A stretch of 64,000 nucleotides of DNA from positions 28,468,590 through 28,532,589 of the forward strand of contig CM060180.1 in assembly GCA_030549775.1 (NCBI GenBank). The letters are read 5' to 3'. The notes under the pieces are model-generated. The model saw only the letters and a list, made by a program, of their open reading frames with translations, did not search any database and had not been told where the DNA came from. Each line of letters begins with the position of its first letter. Positions within the stretch are counted from its first letter, which is position 1. The stretch is from Tamarix chinensis (lineage: Eukaryota; Streptophyta; Magnoliopsida; Caryophyllales; Tamaricaceae). A program made the translations under genes and the position numbers. Positions 1 to 10,845 of this stretch are shown here, in pieces.

Positions 1-826
1 TTGTATTTGTCGCATATATCCACATGCACCATTAATATTTATATCTTGATATTCCATGTGAGCATGTTTCACTCTTGTCATTGCATGTGTGCTTTCCCAA
101 GATTATTGCACGCCCAAGTTTACCATGATTCTATATGCATCATGTGCTCTCTAAGTTAGGCAGTTTTTACTTACTCAATACTTGACATATACAAATACTA
201 CCATGATTAAATAGGTCATGCGATGACTCATTAATGATGATGAGCATATCTCTTATTCAAATTTGATATTGAATGTCATACTGTCGGGTTGAAAACTTAG
301 GTTTTGAGAGAGTTAGGTTATTCAAAGTTCTTGTCCTTCGGGAACTTTTTATTTACCTTTGATTATATAAATTTTCAAGCGTTGGACTATACTTAAATAG
401 TGTTGTAACCGGATTCTACCTTCATATTGCTTTGTTAATATTTTCAAATCCAATGATACATCTCATGTTATTTGGCTAACTTTATCAAAGATAATTTGGT
501 TTAGTGAAACCATTTGATTTTCATCTAACGTTGGATAACTTACTGTGATAACTTTTTTTCTCTTGGTAAAGATGATGATTAAGTTTCATAGATAGATTTT
601 AACCTTGTATCGAACATAGGATGAGTAATTAACACTTGTCTTATGTCAAACATAATAGTAATACTCTTGCATTTCCTAATATTATTTGTTATCATTACTT
701 ATTTATTTTGCTAATAAGGAAAAAAATAGCATTCAATGGAACCCACAAACAAATGTCTTTTATTTAATTAACATAGTTACATATTTAGGTGGGAGGAAAA
801 AGTTATACATCATAATCAAACTCTAG
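1..826. other. AT-rich intergenic DNA
   Basis: No convincing coding sequence, RNA gene or element boundary is visible. The stretch is AT-rich and lies beyond the 3' end of the minus-strand tRNA gene. Confidence 0.5.
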
Positions 827-830
827 AAAA
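827..830 (-). terminator. RNA polymerase III terminator of tRNA-Thr
   Basis: Read on the minus strand, a run of four T residues occurs 11 bases after the discriminator base of the tRNA gene. This is the normal minimal Pol III stop signal. Confidence 0.6.
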
Positions 831-841
831 TTAGCTATTTT

Positions 842-915
842 TGCTTTCATTGAGAGTCGAACTCAAGACCTCCCGCTTACTAAACGGGTGCTCTAACCAA
901 CTGAGCTATGAAAGC
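842..915 (-). tRNA. tRNA-Thr (anticodon AGU)
   Basis: The minus strand folds into a full cloverleaf. The acceptor stem is GCTTTCA paired with TGAAAGC, the D stem GCTC/GAGC, the anticodon stem CCCGT/GCGGG with loop TTAGTAA (anticodon AGT), and the T arm TTGAG-TTCGACT-CTCAA, followed by discriminator A. Length is 74 nt with no intron, and no CCA is encoded, as expected for a eukaryotic nuclear gene. Internal A and B boxes are intact (TAGCTCAGTTGG and GAGTTCGACTC). It should supply ACU/ACC decoding after A34-to-inosine editing. It lies on the strand opposite the CAF1 gene, about 600 bp upstream of it. Confidence 0.95.
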
Positions 916-1525
916 TGGTGCCATAGTGAAGTTTTATTTTCTAATAGTAAAAACAATATATTTAAAATTCGAGTTCGCATTCTAACAAGCCTTTTGCCTG
1001 TCGGACAATCCGACGCTCCCTTTTCTCATTTTATAAAATGCTTCTCTCTGTAACTCAGAAGAATGTGAGGAAGAGCAGAGGGGGTGGTAGTACCTCTCTC
1101 TCTGTAATCTTCATTTCCCTCTGAATAAAATTCAAAAAAGGAAAAAAGAAAAAAGAAAAAGAACTCATTTCTTCTACTTTTTTTTGAATCCAAAACAAGA
1201 AAAGAAATAGATTTATTGTTCTTTGGAGCCACCGAGAAAACCCTAGAAATACCCTTGCCGGCGATTCGAAATTCCAGGTAGGATCTTTATACATCCATCT
1301 ATTTCATGGCATGGCTTGTTCTGGTTTGTCTGCTTCCTAGAGGCTTTATTTTATTTCATTCTTGCATTGCGTTGGTTCTGTAAGTTTCTGACCGGGTATT
1401 TTTCCATTCTCTGGGAAATTTTGCAGAACAGTTGGGTCGATAAGATTTTAGGTTACGCATTTTGTTCTGTTACATTGCTTCATCTGGGCTCGAGTTCTAC
1501 TTGTTCTTTTAAACTTAATTTTCAC
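916..1525 (+). promoter_or_regulatory. CAF1 upstream region and probable 5' UTR with intron
   Basis: The interval contains a CT-rich stretch near 1096-1122, an A/G-rich stretch near 1130-1160, and then a good splice donor (CAG|GTAGGA, intron starting at 1278). A plausible acceptor TTTTGCAG ends at 1426. Removing 1278-1426 would leave a spliced 5' leader ending at the ATG at 1526. Upstream ATGs near 1306-1311 fall inside this candidate intron. The transcription start cannot be fixed from sequence; around 1000-1100 is a guess. The splice call is inference from motif quality only. Confidence 0.4.
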
Positions 1526-2356
1526 ATGGGTAGCGAAATGCCGGAGTCTTGTCTCAAGAGCGATTCGGTTAACATTAGGGAAGTCTGGGATGATAACCTT
1601 GAGCAAGAGTTTGCCCTAATTCGAGATATTGTTGATGAATACCCTTACATTGCTATGGATACTGAGTTCCCCGGCATTGTCCTTGCCTCCCTTCTTAAGG
1701 ATAACAATGATCAATTTTTTCATGCGCTGAAGGCTAACGTTGATCTCCTCAAGTTAATCCAGCTGGGGCTTACTTTTAGTGATGAGAAAGGGAATTTGCC
1801 TACTTGTGGGACTGGAAAGTATTGTATCTGGCAATTTAATTTTCGCGAGTTTAATCTCAATGAGGATGCCTATGCTATCGACTCTATTGAGCTTCTGAAA
1901 CGATGCGGTATTGACTTTGAGAAGAACTCTCAGAAGGGTGTGGATGCTCGGCGGTTTAGCGAGTTGCTCATGTCATCAGGAGTTGTGTTGAATGACAGCG
2001 TCGTTTGGGTTACGTTTCACAGTGCGTATGATTTTGGTTACTTATTGAAGGTGCTCAGCTGGAAGAGTCTACCTGAAACTCAGGCTGGTTACTTTGAACT
2101 CCTCAGGATCTACTTCCCTGTTTATTATGACATCAAGTACATGTTGAGGTTCTGCAACGGCCTTTACGGTGGTTTGAGCAAAGTTGCCGAGATGCTGAAT
2201 ATTGAGAGAATTGGTATGTGTCACCAAGCTGGTTCTGATAGCTTGCTCACCTCCGCCTTATTCATGAAGTTGAAGCGAGATTACTTCTCTGAATCACTTG
2301 AGAAGTTTGTTGGACTGCTGTATGGCATTGTTATTGAGAACAAACATAGTAATTGA
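1526..2356 (+). CDS. CAF1: CAF1/POP2-type CCR4-NOT deadenylase
   Basis: This encodes a 276-residue CAF1 (CNOT7/8, POP2) ribonuclease, the catalytic 3'-5' poly(A) exonuclease of the CCR4-NOT complex, which shortens mRNA tails in the cytoplasm. One DEDDh nuclease domain fills the protein. Visible catalytic residues are D45 and E47 (MDTEFPG), D169 ([11 protein letters not shown]), and H233 with D238 ([10 protein letters not shown]). Other family landmarks are the N-terminal [14 protein letters not shown] at about 102-106, and the [18 protein letters not shown] stretch. Length and the lack of introns fit plant CAF1 paralogues. The open frame continues upstream to 1316 but has no earlier ATG, so the ATG at 1526 is the start. 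The frame is intact with no missing catalytic residue. Several CAF1 paralogues exist in plants; I cannot say which one this is. Confidence 0.95.
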   Translation: MGSEMPESCLKSDSVNIREVWDDNLEQEFALIRDIVDEYPYIAMDTEFPGIVLASLLKDNNDQFFHALKANVDLLKLIQLGLTFSDEKGNLPTCGTGKYCIWQFNFREFNLNEDAYAIDSIELLKRCGIDFEKNSQKGVDARRFSELLMSSGVVLNDSVVWVTFHSAYDFGYLLKVLSWKSLPETQAGYFELLRIYFPVYYDIKYMLRFCNGLYGGLSKVAEMLNIERIGMCHQAGSDSLLTSALFMKLKRDYFSESLEKFVGLLYGIVIENKHSN

Positions 2357-5300
2357 AAGAAGGTAAGGGTAAAAAAAGCAACAAAATGAATAAAATAAAA
2401 AAGCCTTTTGGTTAACAGCTAGTGTTTTTTAAAATTATGCGTTTATCCCTTATGCCGTACAACCCCTCCCCCCGCCCACAAAAAAATCTTCTATCATATA
2501 CCGTAGGTGTTGTAGGTGTGATGAGCAGTTGCTTCAAGGAGCTGCTTGTTGAACTAGTTAACCCCATTCACAGAATAGCTTCCCGGCCTTAGCATTTTGA
2601 CCCAAATTGGCCATAGATTCCTAACTTAAAATTATAAGTACCAGAAAAAAAATCATCAATTCTATGGGTGCTTCATGTTTCCAGTATAAGAGTGGGCAAA
2701 AGTTTCATTTGGTTTATCCATCTACTGAAAAGGGGCTCAAAAGCTTACTAATCTCAAAAAATAATCATGTTTTTAAATCATATTCCAAATATGGTTTAGT
2801 TGTTTTCTTGATTCTGGTTTGGTTCTCAAGGTGGATGCTTACTTTTTCCAGGAATTCTTTCATATGCATCTTATCTCTTACTGTTTTCTCTTGATATTCT
2901 GTTTCAGTATATTTTTTTGCCAACCTTATCGTTCTCAGCATTTGTAGTTGCTGTTTGCTAAGCTGAATAGAATTTGCAAAAAGCTGGCTTCTTTACTTCT
3001 ATTTTAGTTTGAAGGCATGTACGCTTAGATGTCTCAAATTCTACTCATTCTGTGCTTACTCTTTTGAATTGTTTTTCACCAGTGTAACCTGCTATAACCT
3101 CAGTTATGTGTTCACAGCTGTTCAGGCTTCAAGTCTTGATTATGATTTGCTTGATAGATTTGCTAGTTACTGTTAGTCATAGGCTAGCTATACCCAGGAT
3201 GTCGTATTTTACTTCCTACACAATATATGTTGTCCCACTGTTTGTTAGGAGATGCATTTTAGGTTTAGCTGGTGCAATTTTCATATGGAAAAAAGGTGCT
3301 TATTGGGGTGCTGAATTTCTACCTGGAGTACTGACAATTGATGCATCTATGTTACATTCATAATCCTCACTATCCTGATTGCCGCGTCATTTTCATCAAA
3401 AGCTTTTGATTGTATGATCTTATAATTTCTGTGTACATTAAAATGATTTGTATTGTAGTCACATCACCAGAGTTTATCAAAGCCTCTTCCTCTGGCACTC
3501 GCACATGAACGTGTGTGTTTCATGCTAGTTTGCCCAATTGTTGATTAAAGTTGGTTAAAATATTATAAGTGCTTTGGTTGTTTGATACTGTTGGCTATTG
3601 CTTCTTCCGCTTGCAATTTTGCCTTAGCTTCCGGCAGAAGCCTGTTTTAGTTCACTTATGATATGGCAGGGTGGTGGAGGGCTTGTTGGAGGAGTAGATA
3701 ATTAGGAGAAGTTGAGAGAATTCGGGAGAGAGGAAGAGAGTCGGGAAAGAAAGAGGAGGGTAATTAGGGGAAGCAGAGGGAATTGGGAAGAGGAATAGAG
3801 AATACAGTAGGAGAAAAATCAATCCCTGCCATTTATTTATCATTGATTCAAGTGTGAATATATATGAGCCAAATTACTACTATGTTTTGTAATGATTATA
3901 CGAAATCTTACAATGATGATATGAACTCCTGAAAAGATAATATGAAACCATAAATATCAATTTCTAAAACTTTAACATTAAAATCCTAAAATGATTGTAT
4001 CTTTAATAGAAATTATTGATATTGATCTGAAAGGATCAATCACATAATGCCTAAAATACAAATAAATATTGTTAAAAGTATGTAAATCTTAGAAAATAAA
4101 ATTTATTTTGAAACTTAGTCTTTTGGCCTTCTAACTTGTATTGCACAAAGACCTTTAATTTTGTGGTGTAGGGGTCAATGTTCAAGTTGAAAAGTTGGAC
4201 CTTCATATCCACAAGGTTAATAATGTAAGAGATTGAATCCTGCAACTTCGATTTGCTTTGTTTTGGTGAAGTCGATCCTTAATGTTTTTCTTGATGCCAA
4301 TTTGTTCCTTCAGGTGATGGCTCATATCGATGTTCAAATATTTGTTTTTGCTACTTTTCTAATTCTCGCTCCCCTTCTTTCCTAATGCAACTGTTTCTGG
4401 ATCTTGAACCTTTCAGTTGAAATCACTTTCAGAGACCCTGATTAGGGAAATGCTGAAGTAAATTGATTCTCGATTTGCTGATTAAATAGCAAAGGAAAGA
4501 ATTCAATATATCAGTCCGTTCTTGATTCTGGTATGCTTTCCATGGTCTTGGTTGATTTTGTGTGCGTGTCCTTGGAATCTAGTGGCAATTGCTTCTCAAT
4601 GTTGTCCCGTGATTGATCATTTGTTACTATTTCTTCTATTAATGCCTTTGTGGAGTTCTATGAAACAAAATGTGCCCAAAGGCTGGCTTGTTTCAAATCG
4701 AGTTAGCTTCCTGAGAGGTGTTTGTACCAATCCTTTTTCCTTTGGTATGAATGCCATGTTGCTTCTTTATGAGTTTCATATAGATAATGTCTTGCTTAAT
4801 GCTGCATGTCGACTTATTTTGGGATATTGATTACAATGTGTGCTATTAGTTATGCCCTTTCTTTTTCATCATTAGACCGAATCCCATTTAAGTTATATTT
4901 TGGGATATAGATTTTCAGTTCCGAGGGTGATATTTTAATAAGGAATGTCTACTTTTAGATGGTCTCTACCTGTTGTTGTGCTATATTTTTTAGATGGTCT
5001 CTACATCACGTTATGAAGTATTTGGTTTCTTTGTACAATTCTAGGAGATGGTTATTCTAAACTTTCAAGTGTCTTGTGTATTATTGATTGTCATTCTCGT
5101 CTTTCGAGTGTCATGTGTATTGATTGAGGTGTCCATTCCATACCTACTTTATTCAAGAGTTCCTAGAAGTTACGCATGGATCTATGATCCAGTCATGATG
5201 ATTATCTTCTGAATGTATCTATTTTGTTTTGTTTTGTATTTTATTTATTTATTATCTACCGTCTATATGAGGTTTTAAATTTATTCCACCACTTTACTAC

Positions 5301-5519
5301 AATGATTCAATGCACTCATCCTTGGAAAATATTGATTCCACGATTAATTATGATAATTTATTCAATGTCTAGTCAAATAGTGGAATTGTAATTCATTCTT
5401 TTCGTTTTACAATGTAAAACATATGAGATTTTAAAATCATTTGATAATTTACAATTGAATATTTATTTTCCAAGCACATGAGTGAAGAGTATTTAACTTA
5501 ACATAAGGGTATATTTGTA
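2357..5519. other. 3' flank of CAF1 and intergenic DNA
   Basis: No convincing second gene is visible. A donor-like AG|GTAAGG sits only a few bases after the CAF1 stop (about 2361-2368), so a 3' UTR intron is possible but unproven. There is a C-rich patch near 2463-2478 and a strongly purine-rich (G/A) tract at about 3667-3800. Imperfect short duplications occur around 4955-5010 (AGATGGTCTCTAC twice) and 5055-5125. Open frames here (for example 4522-4830) show no recognisable domain. Confidence 0.4.
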
Positions 5520-5535
5520 GAATTAGATTATTTTT
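5520..5535. repeat. Target site duplication, LINE-1 copy, left
   Basis: GAATTAGATTATTTTT matches the 16-mer at 10426-10441 at 15 of 16 positions. On the minus strand it reads as an A-rich target followed by AATCTAATTC, as expected for L1-type target-primed insertion. Confidence 0.8.
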
Positions 5536-5599
5536 CTTTGGTAAGTAAGTAATTTTATTACTACCAAAATTAAAGATATGTACAAACTAAATTAGATTA

Positions 5600-8500
5600 T
5601 CAAAGCATCATACAATCTTTCCATCGGTCATACTTATTCTAGCATTTCTTTCTTGCCAAACGAATCCTATAAAAGTGACAAAAAAGGCTTTGAGCATGCC
5701 CTTCCTCTTGCACTGCTTTGTGATTTTAGCTAAGATTTTGAGTTTTGACTCCCATGATTGAATATGATCCCTTCTTTTAAAGAATTTTTTAATCTTCATC
5801 CAAATTTCTTAACTATAAGGATAGTCAAACATAAGATGTTTGATGTCCTCCTCCTGTCTTGTCATGCACAGAATGCATTCCATATCCTCAATAAGATTCA
5901 CTTGTTTCAATCTCACCTTAGTCATCAACCTGTTTTGAATACATTTTCTTGATACTGTAGGATCCATCATGTTTTATGATTTTGTCCACAAACGGAGTAT
6001 TAGAGAAGAAGTCATGAAAATGATTTCTGAGTTTGAAGATTTGCTGCAGGTGCCAAGAACATTTATGAACTGAGGTAAATGACCACAAAGATTGAGAACT
6101 TAGGTAAATAGAATGAACCCATTTGACCCAAAGGGAGTCCTTGTAGTAAAGATTTCAAAGCAACTTTCCCACAACCACTTTATTCCATTGATAAATATCT
6201 ATGAATTCAAGATCTCCTTCATTTTTAGGTAAGCAGACCTGCTTCCAAGCTACAAAGCTTTTTTTTGAATAATTTATTTTCCCAATCCATAGGAACTGCC
6301 TACATATACATTCAATTTGATGAATCAACTTCCTTGGTATAATAAATACTTGAGACCAATAGAGTTGGAAACTAAAAATAACAGACTTCAATAGTTGTGT
6401 TCTGCTAGCATAAGATAAAAGATGGGAATGCAAATCAGTAAGTTTCTTTGCTATTTTTTGCACTAAACCTTGGAGCTGGGAAGTTGTGAGCCTTGCAAAG
6501 GAAAGAGGAATTCCTAAATATGAGAAGGGAAAGCTACCCTCAGAGAAATTAGTGTGGTGTAAGGTATGAGATTTAGTTGCAATATCCACACCCCCAAAAT
6601 ATATGTTGCTTTTTTTAGGGTAAATAATAAGACCAGACCTATCAGAGAAGTCTTGAATTACATTGATGAGACAATTAACCGATTTCAAATCTCCCCTACA
6701 AAAGAGGAGCATATCATCTACAAAAGTAAGGTCTATAATCTTCAAAACTTTACATTTATGATGACCTTTAAAATCCTTATCTTGCCACAAAACCTTGAGA
6801 GATCTTGTAAGATATTCTGCCACCAACACAAACAAATAAGGAGAGAGGGGGTCCCTTTGCCTTAAACCTTGCTGAGCTATGAAAGGTTTAGTCAGTTCAC
6901 CATTTAAATAGAGAGAATAGGAAATAGTGGTTATACAGGTCATTATCCATCTAACAACCTGAAGGGAAAAACCATAAGTATGGAGGACTTGCTACAAAAA
7001 ACCCCAGTGAACTGAATCATATACCTTCTTAATATCAACTTTAATCATACACCTAGGAGAAATATGCTTTTGAGAATATTTTCTAGCCAATTCAGCAGCT
7101 AACAAAACATTTTCACCAATATGTCTGCCCTTAACAAAACCAGATTGAGCTTGATTGATGAGATAAGGCATTAAGGTTTGTAATATGGTAGTTAAAACTT
7201 TAGAAATGATCTTATATAAAACACCACAGCAAGCAATAGGTCGATAATCACTTACCTTGGTAGCATTCCCTTTTTTTTGGAATGAGGGTTAGAGAAGTGA
7301 TATTAAGTTGGGGAGGAAGATAACCATTAATGAAAAAATTCTGGATTTCATATATGATATCATTGCCAATAATCTCCTATGATTTCATGATTTCTTAAAT
7401 AAAGTAGCAGTGAAACCATCAATACCGGGGGCTTTATAATCTCCAATAGCAAAAACAACATCCTTAACCTCTTGAGAAGAAATAGGAGAGAGGAGCTGAT
7501 ACTTGTGAGTTTCCAGAAGAACAGGGCCCTGAGATATAACTATAGTGCTGACCAAACTTGTGTTACTCCCTTTAGATCCAAGCAACTCATTATAAAAGGT
7601 AAGAAAAGCATATGAGATACAAGCAGGATCAGAGGTGAAATTCCCAGGTTGTAGTTCAAGCTGTTGAATAGAATTCTTATTTTAATTCCCCTTCATTCGA
7701 GCAAAGAATATTTGTGATTAGCATCTCCCACATTCAACCAGTGAATTTTAGATTTCTATTTTAGAAAGCATTCATAGCTTCCAGATAATTTGTTGAAATG
7801 ATCTTCACACTCATGCAGTGCAGTTCTGAGATCTGTATTTTTAATATCCAGCAACACCTTCTGTTGAGTCTCAGCTAACGTCTTCCTTGCTCCCTCCAGT
7901 TTATATTCCAGGGATCCATATGTAATTTTATTAAACTCTTTCATAATAGGTTTCAATCTTTGAAAAGTTTTAAAAATATGTAGTAGAGGATTACCACTTG
8001 AATGACCATCCTAGTGTGTTCTAATGATGTCCAAGAACTGAGGGTCTTCAGCTCAAAAATTGTTAAAGCTGAAAGGTTTCTTCTTGTTAAACTGGAATCC
8101 TGTATGAACATGAACAATGTAATGATCTAATAACATGGGAGAGTAAAAAGTAACAGATGAGTTAGTGAATAAATTAAGCCAAGACACATTCACCATTGCC
8201 TTATCAAGCTTACAAGTAATAGCATCAGTCCCACTCCTTTTATTCATCCATGTAAAGAAACAGTCATAGCCCTTCAGGTCCCTCATACCCAACAGATTAA
8301 TGCACTAAGAAAAGGCAATCATATCTTGAGTAAAAGGATTGTCCCCTCCCTGCTTTTCATAATGGTGAAGGATTATGTTAAAATCCCCATTAGAATCATA
8401 GGATGTGATGATCTGCTATTCAGTTTTAACCAATTCCACAGGCTCTTCCTACCTGAAGCAGTGTTGAAGGCATAAATAAAACCCACAACAAACTGCACCT

Positions 8501-8830
8501 TCCCATCAAGAGTCTTGACATTACATAATATACCCTAAGCACAGGAAGAAATGGGGGTGACAAACCAAACTAACGGAACCTAGAGCACCCACACTCGCCC
8601 ATTATGATGACTCTGATAATTATTTAACCACATCCAATTTCTTACTAAACCTGCTTTAATATTATTAGCTTTATTGACTTTAATTCTAGTCTCCAATAAA
8701 CCAACTAGGGAGCACTTACTTTTTTTTATCCATCCACAAACCTTCCTTTGTTTGGATAGATCATTAATGCCTCTCACATTCCAACTAGCAATCATGGGCA
8801 CCTGGACCATGAAGGTGCCCTCGAGTCTGA
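5600..8830 (-). pseudogene. LINE ORF2 remnant: endonuclease and reverse transcriptase
   Basis: Pieces in several frames give a degenerate ORF2. At 8580-8830 the endonuclease start SWNVRGIN and LLETR are visible. At 8053-8292 the endonuclease C-terminal part contains FTWMN, KLDKAMVN and LLDHY, where an S-D-H motif is normal. At 7385-7585 the reverse transcriptase fingers contain DYKAPGIDGF. At 6155-6943 the palm is visible with GLRQRDPLSPYLF and FVDDMLLFC; the usual FADD is here FVDD, and the LTFVDD fold is otherwise intact. At 5608-5799 the C-terminal WQERNARI is present. Multiple stops and frame changes separate the pieces, so no functional polyprotein can be made. Confidence 0.9.
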
Positions 8831-9019
8831 TCCAAGGAAAAAGCTTGATCATGAGAACTGTTAAAGACAGTAAAATCTGTGAGAGCTTGAAACCGATTTA
8901 CACTCCTACCACTGTTAAGGATATCATGACACCTGGAGTCATTATCCTTAGGAAAAACAGAAGAATTAGTCCTATGTTCTTTCACTGATCCAGGAGCATA
9001 CTCCATCTTCTTAGACTTT

Positions 9020-10326
9020 TGATCCACTTCATCTGTAGAGCCATCCTTAGAAGAAGAAATATGCCTTCTGTACCTAACTATCTTCCATTCTTGCTGTACT
9101 CGAGCCTTTGCAATTACAGGTTTCTTGTGAAGTTTCCAGCAGTTTTAATCATTATGGGAAGGGCCAAGGCAGTGATGACAGAAGGATGGTTTCCATTCGA
9201 ACATAACTGATCGAGTAATAATAGATCCATCTGGATCTCTAATCAAAATAGACTCACACAATGGCTTCTTAATATCAACTTCCACTAACACCCTAAGATA
9301 AGCAATCCTATTCTTTCTGCAGGTGATATCATCAGTGCAAATAGAGGACCCTATTAAACTAGCAATCATACTCAAAGATTTGGAGGACCAATATTCTAAG
9401 GGCAGCTGAGGAAGTTTAACCCACAATAGAACAAATTGCAATTCAGATTTTGAGATCTTCAACTTCCTTTGCCATCTTTTAAGGATTAAAGGTTTGCTAT
9501 AAAAAGACCAATAATGTGATAATATCCAATCACAATCGGCAACAGAAGCGAACTTAAACAAAAAGAAACCATCATCATGTCATATGATTTTAGGAGAAGC
9601 CACACTATTCCACTAAGATCTAACAAAGCCTACCATTTGATTAAAAGTTAGATCCTGACCATAAATATAATCTATCAAAATATGCTGCCATTCCTCCAAT
9701 TCGTTATCCACTTCTTCCTCAACCAAATTTACCACAATTTGGCCCTCTTCAATCTATGGAGGCATATAATTTAAGGGCATACATTGATGTAGATTACGAT
9801 TAAAAGCTACTCTGTCTCTCCATGAAACACCTGTGGCAGTCCCAGATTGGTGATGAATCTAGTTTTGATTAGAAAGATTCACACTAGCATCAATTCCAGG
9901 CCCTACACCCAGTGCAGTATGATTCAATGATACAAGGGAGTTAATAGGTAAACTGATAGTATCAGTGCAGTTAACTCCCAATCCAGACAATACAATAGTC
10001 TTAGGAAGTGTAGACATCAATTTTGAATTCAAATGATGATTAACAGAATTAGGGGTTGGACAATGATCATGTAATTCAGTCCTATCCACAAAATTCCCAC
10101 TCAAATTTGCATCAGGTATACTAGGTCCATCGTGGAGACATCCACCTAAATCAAGAAAAGGATGAGACGAAGGCGACAATAAAAGCTTATCATCCCCTTC
10201 AACAAAATCAATATTAAGTCCAACCTTCCCCGCATCCAATGCCTTGTTCTCAGATTTCGAACTTCTCAATACTCACCGATGGCCGGCTTTTCCAGACCCA
10301 TCCATCAACTTCGTGTTCTTGGCCAT
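9020..10326 (-). pseudogene. LINE ORF1 remnant (DUF4283-type, nucleic-acid binding)
   Basis: The ORF1 start is probably the minus-strand ATG at 10326 (MAKNTKLMDGSGKAGHR), but codon 18 is TGA, and the same frame continues as VLRSSKSEN. The segment 9145-9561 carries a DUF4283-like region (VLLWVKLPQLPLEYWS) and the start of a zinc knuckle (CHHCLGPSH). ORF1 proteins of plant LINEs bind the element RNA. The context directly upstream of ORF2 and within the same target duplications supports the call. The reading frame is broken several times. Confidence 0.8.
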
Positions 10327-10425
10327 TAACCACCGTGAATTCCACTGCGATGAACCACAACAGGCAGTCGAAAAGGAACCAGCCGAAGAACTTTCTGTTC
10401 TATTATTGTTAACTATTGCTACTAT

Positions 10426-10441
10426 GAATTAGATTGTTTTT
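10426..10441. repeat. Target site duplication, LINE-1 copy, right
   Basis: GAATTAGATTGTTTTT is the partner of the 16-mer at 5520-5535, with one mismatch. Confidence 0.8.
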
Positions 10442-10845
10442 ATTAGGATATAATGTTTCTTTTAATTTAATTATGTGCATAATGCTTCTTCATATTATAA
10501 AAGTAACAATTACTGTTATTAGTAATGCAATAAACGTTGCATGTGTTATGACGTCAATAGATGGGTACACTTAGTAGTAGACTAGATGTGGTGGTGCCAC
10601 TGAGCTGAGCTGATCCAAAGTTACTAACCTACCATTTTCCTTTTTGGCGCTGGCACCATTTGTGTGCGCGTCTGTTCGTTATTGTGTCCGATTAATTTCT
10701 GAATGTCCGGTTATGGATTTGTTATTAAAGAAAGATCTATGGCTTCGGATTTGTTATTCCCTCACAAGTTGCTTCTCCGATGTTCTTATGGTGATTTAGT
10801 CGTATTCTACCTTTCAAGCCAAGTCTTGATATTTTATGGTTGGAC
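10442..10845. other. Unassigned DNA between LINE and Copia
   Basis: There is no recognisable gene. The open frame at 10703-11035 has no known domain, and its 3' half lies in the Copia LTR. Confidence 0.4.

Larger units (their letters stand above)
5536..10425 (-). mobile_element. L1-type non-LTR retrotransposon (LINE), decayed
   Basis: This is a minus-strand LINE of about 4.9 kb with both ORFs recognisable in broken form. The order from its 5' end (high coordinates) is: a short leader, ORF1 with a DUF4283-like domain and a partial CCHC knuckle, an APE-type endonuclease, a reverse transcriptase, and a C-terminal RNase H/zf-RVT-like tail. It is bounded by a 15/16 direct repeat. It lacks a long poly(A) tail; only a short A-rich end remains at 5531-5540. 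It is somewhat shorter than a full plant LINE (about 6 kb), so internal deletions are likely. Confidence 0.9.

Noticed and set aside
1316..1525. 70-codon in-frame extension upstream of the CAF1 ATG
   Set aside because: It begins with TTG and has no ATG. It overlaps a likely 5' UTR intron and adds a hydrophobic stretch not found in CAF1 proteins.
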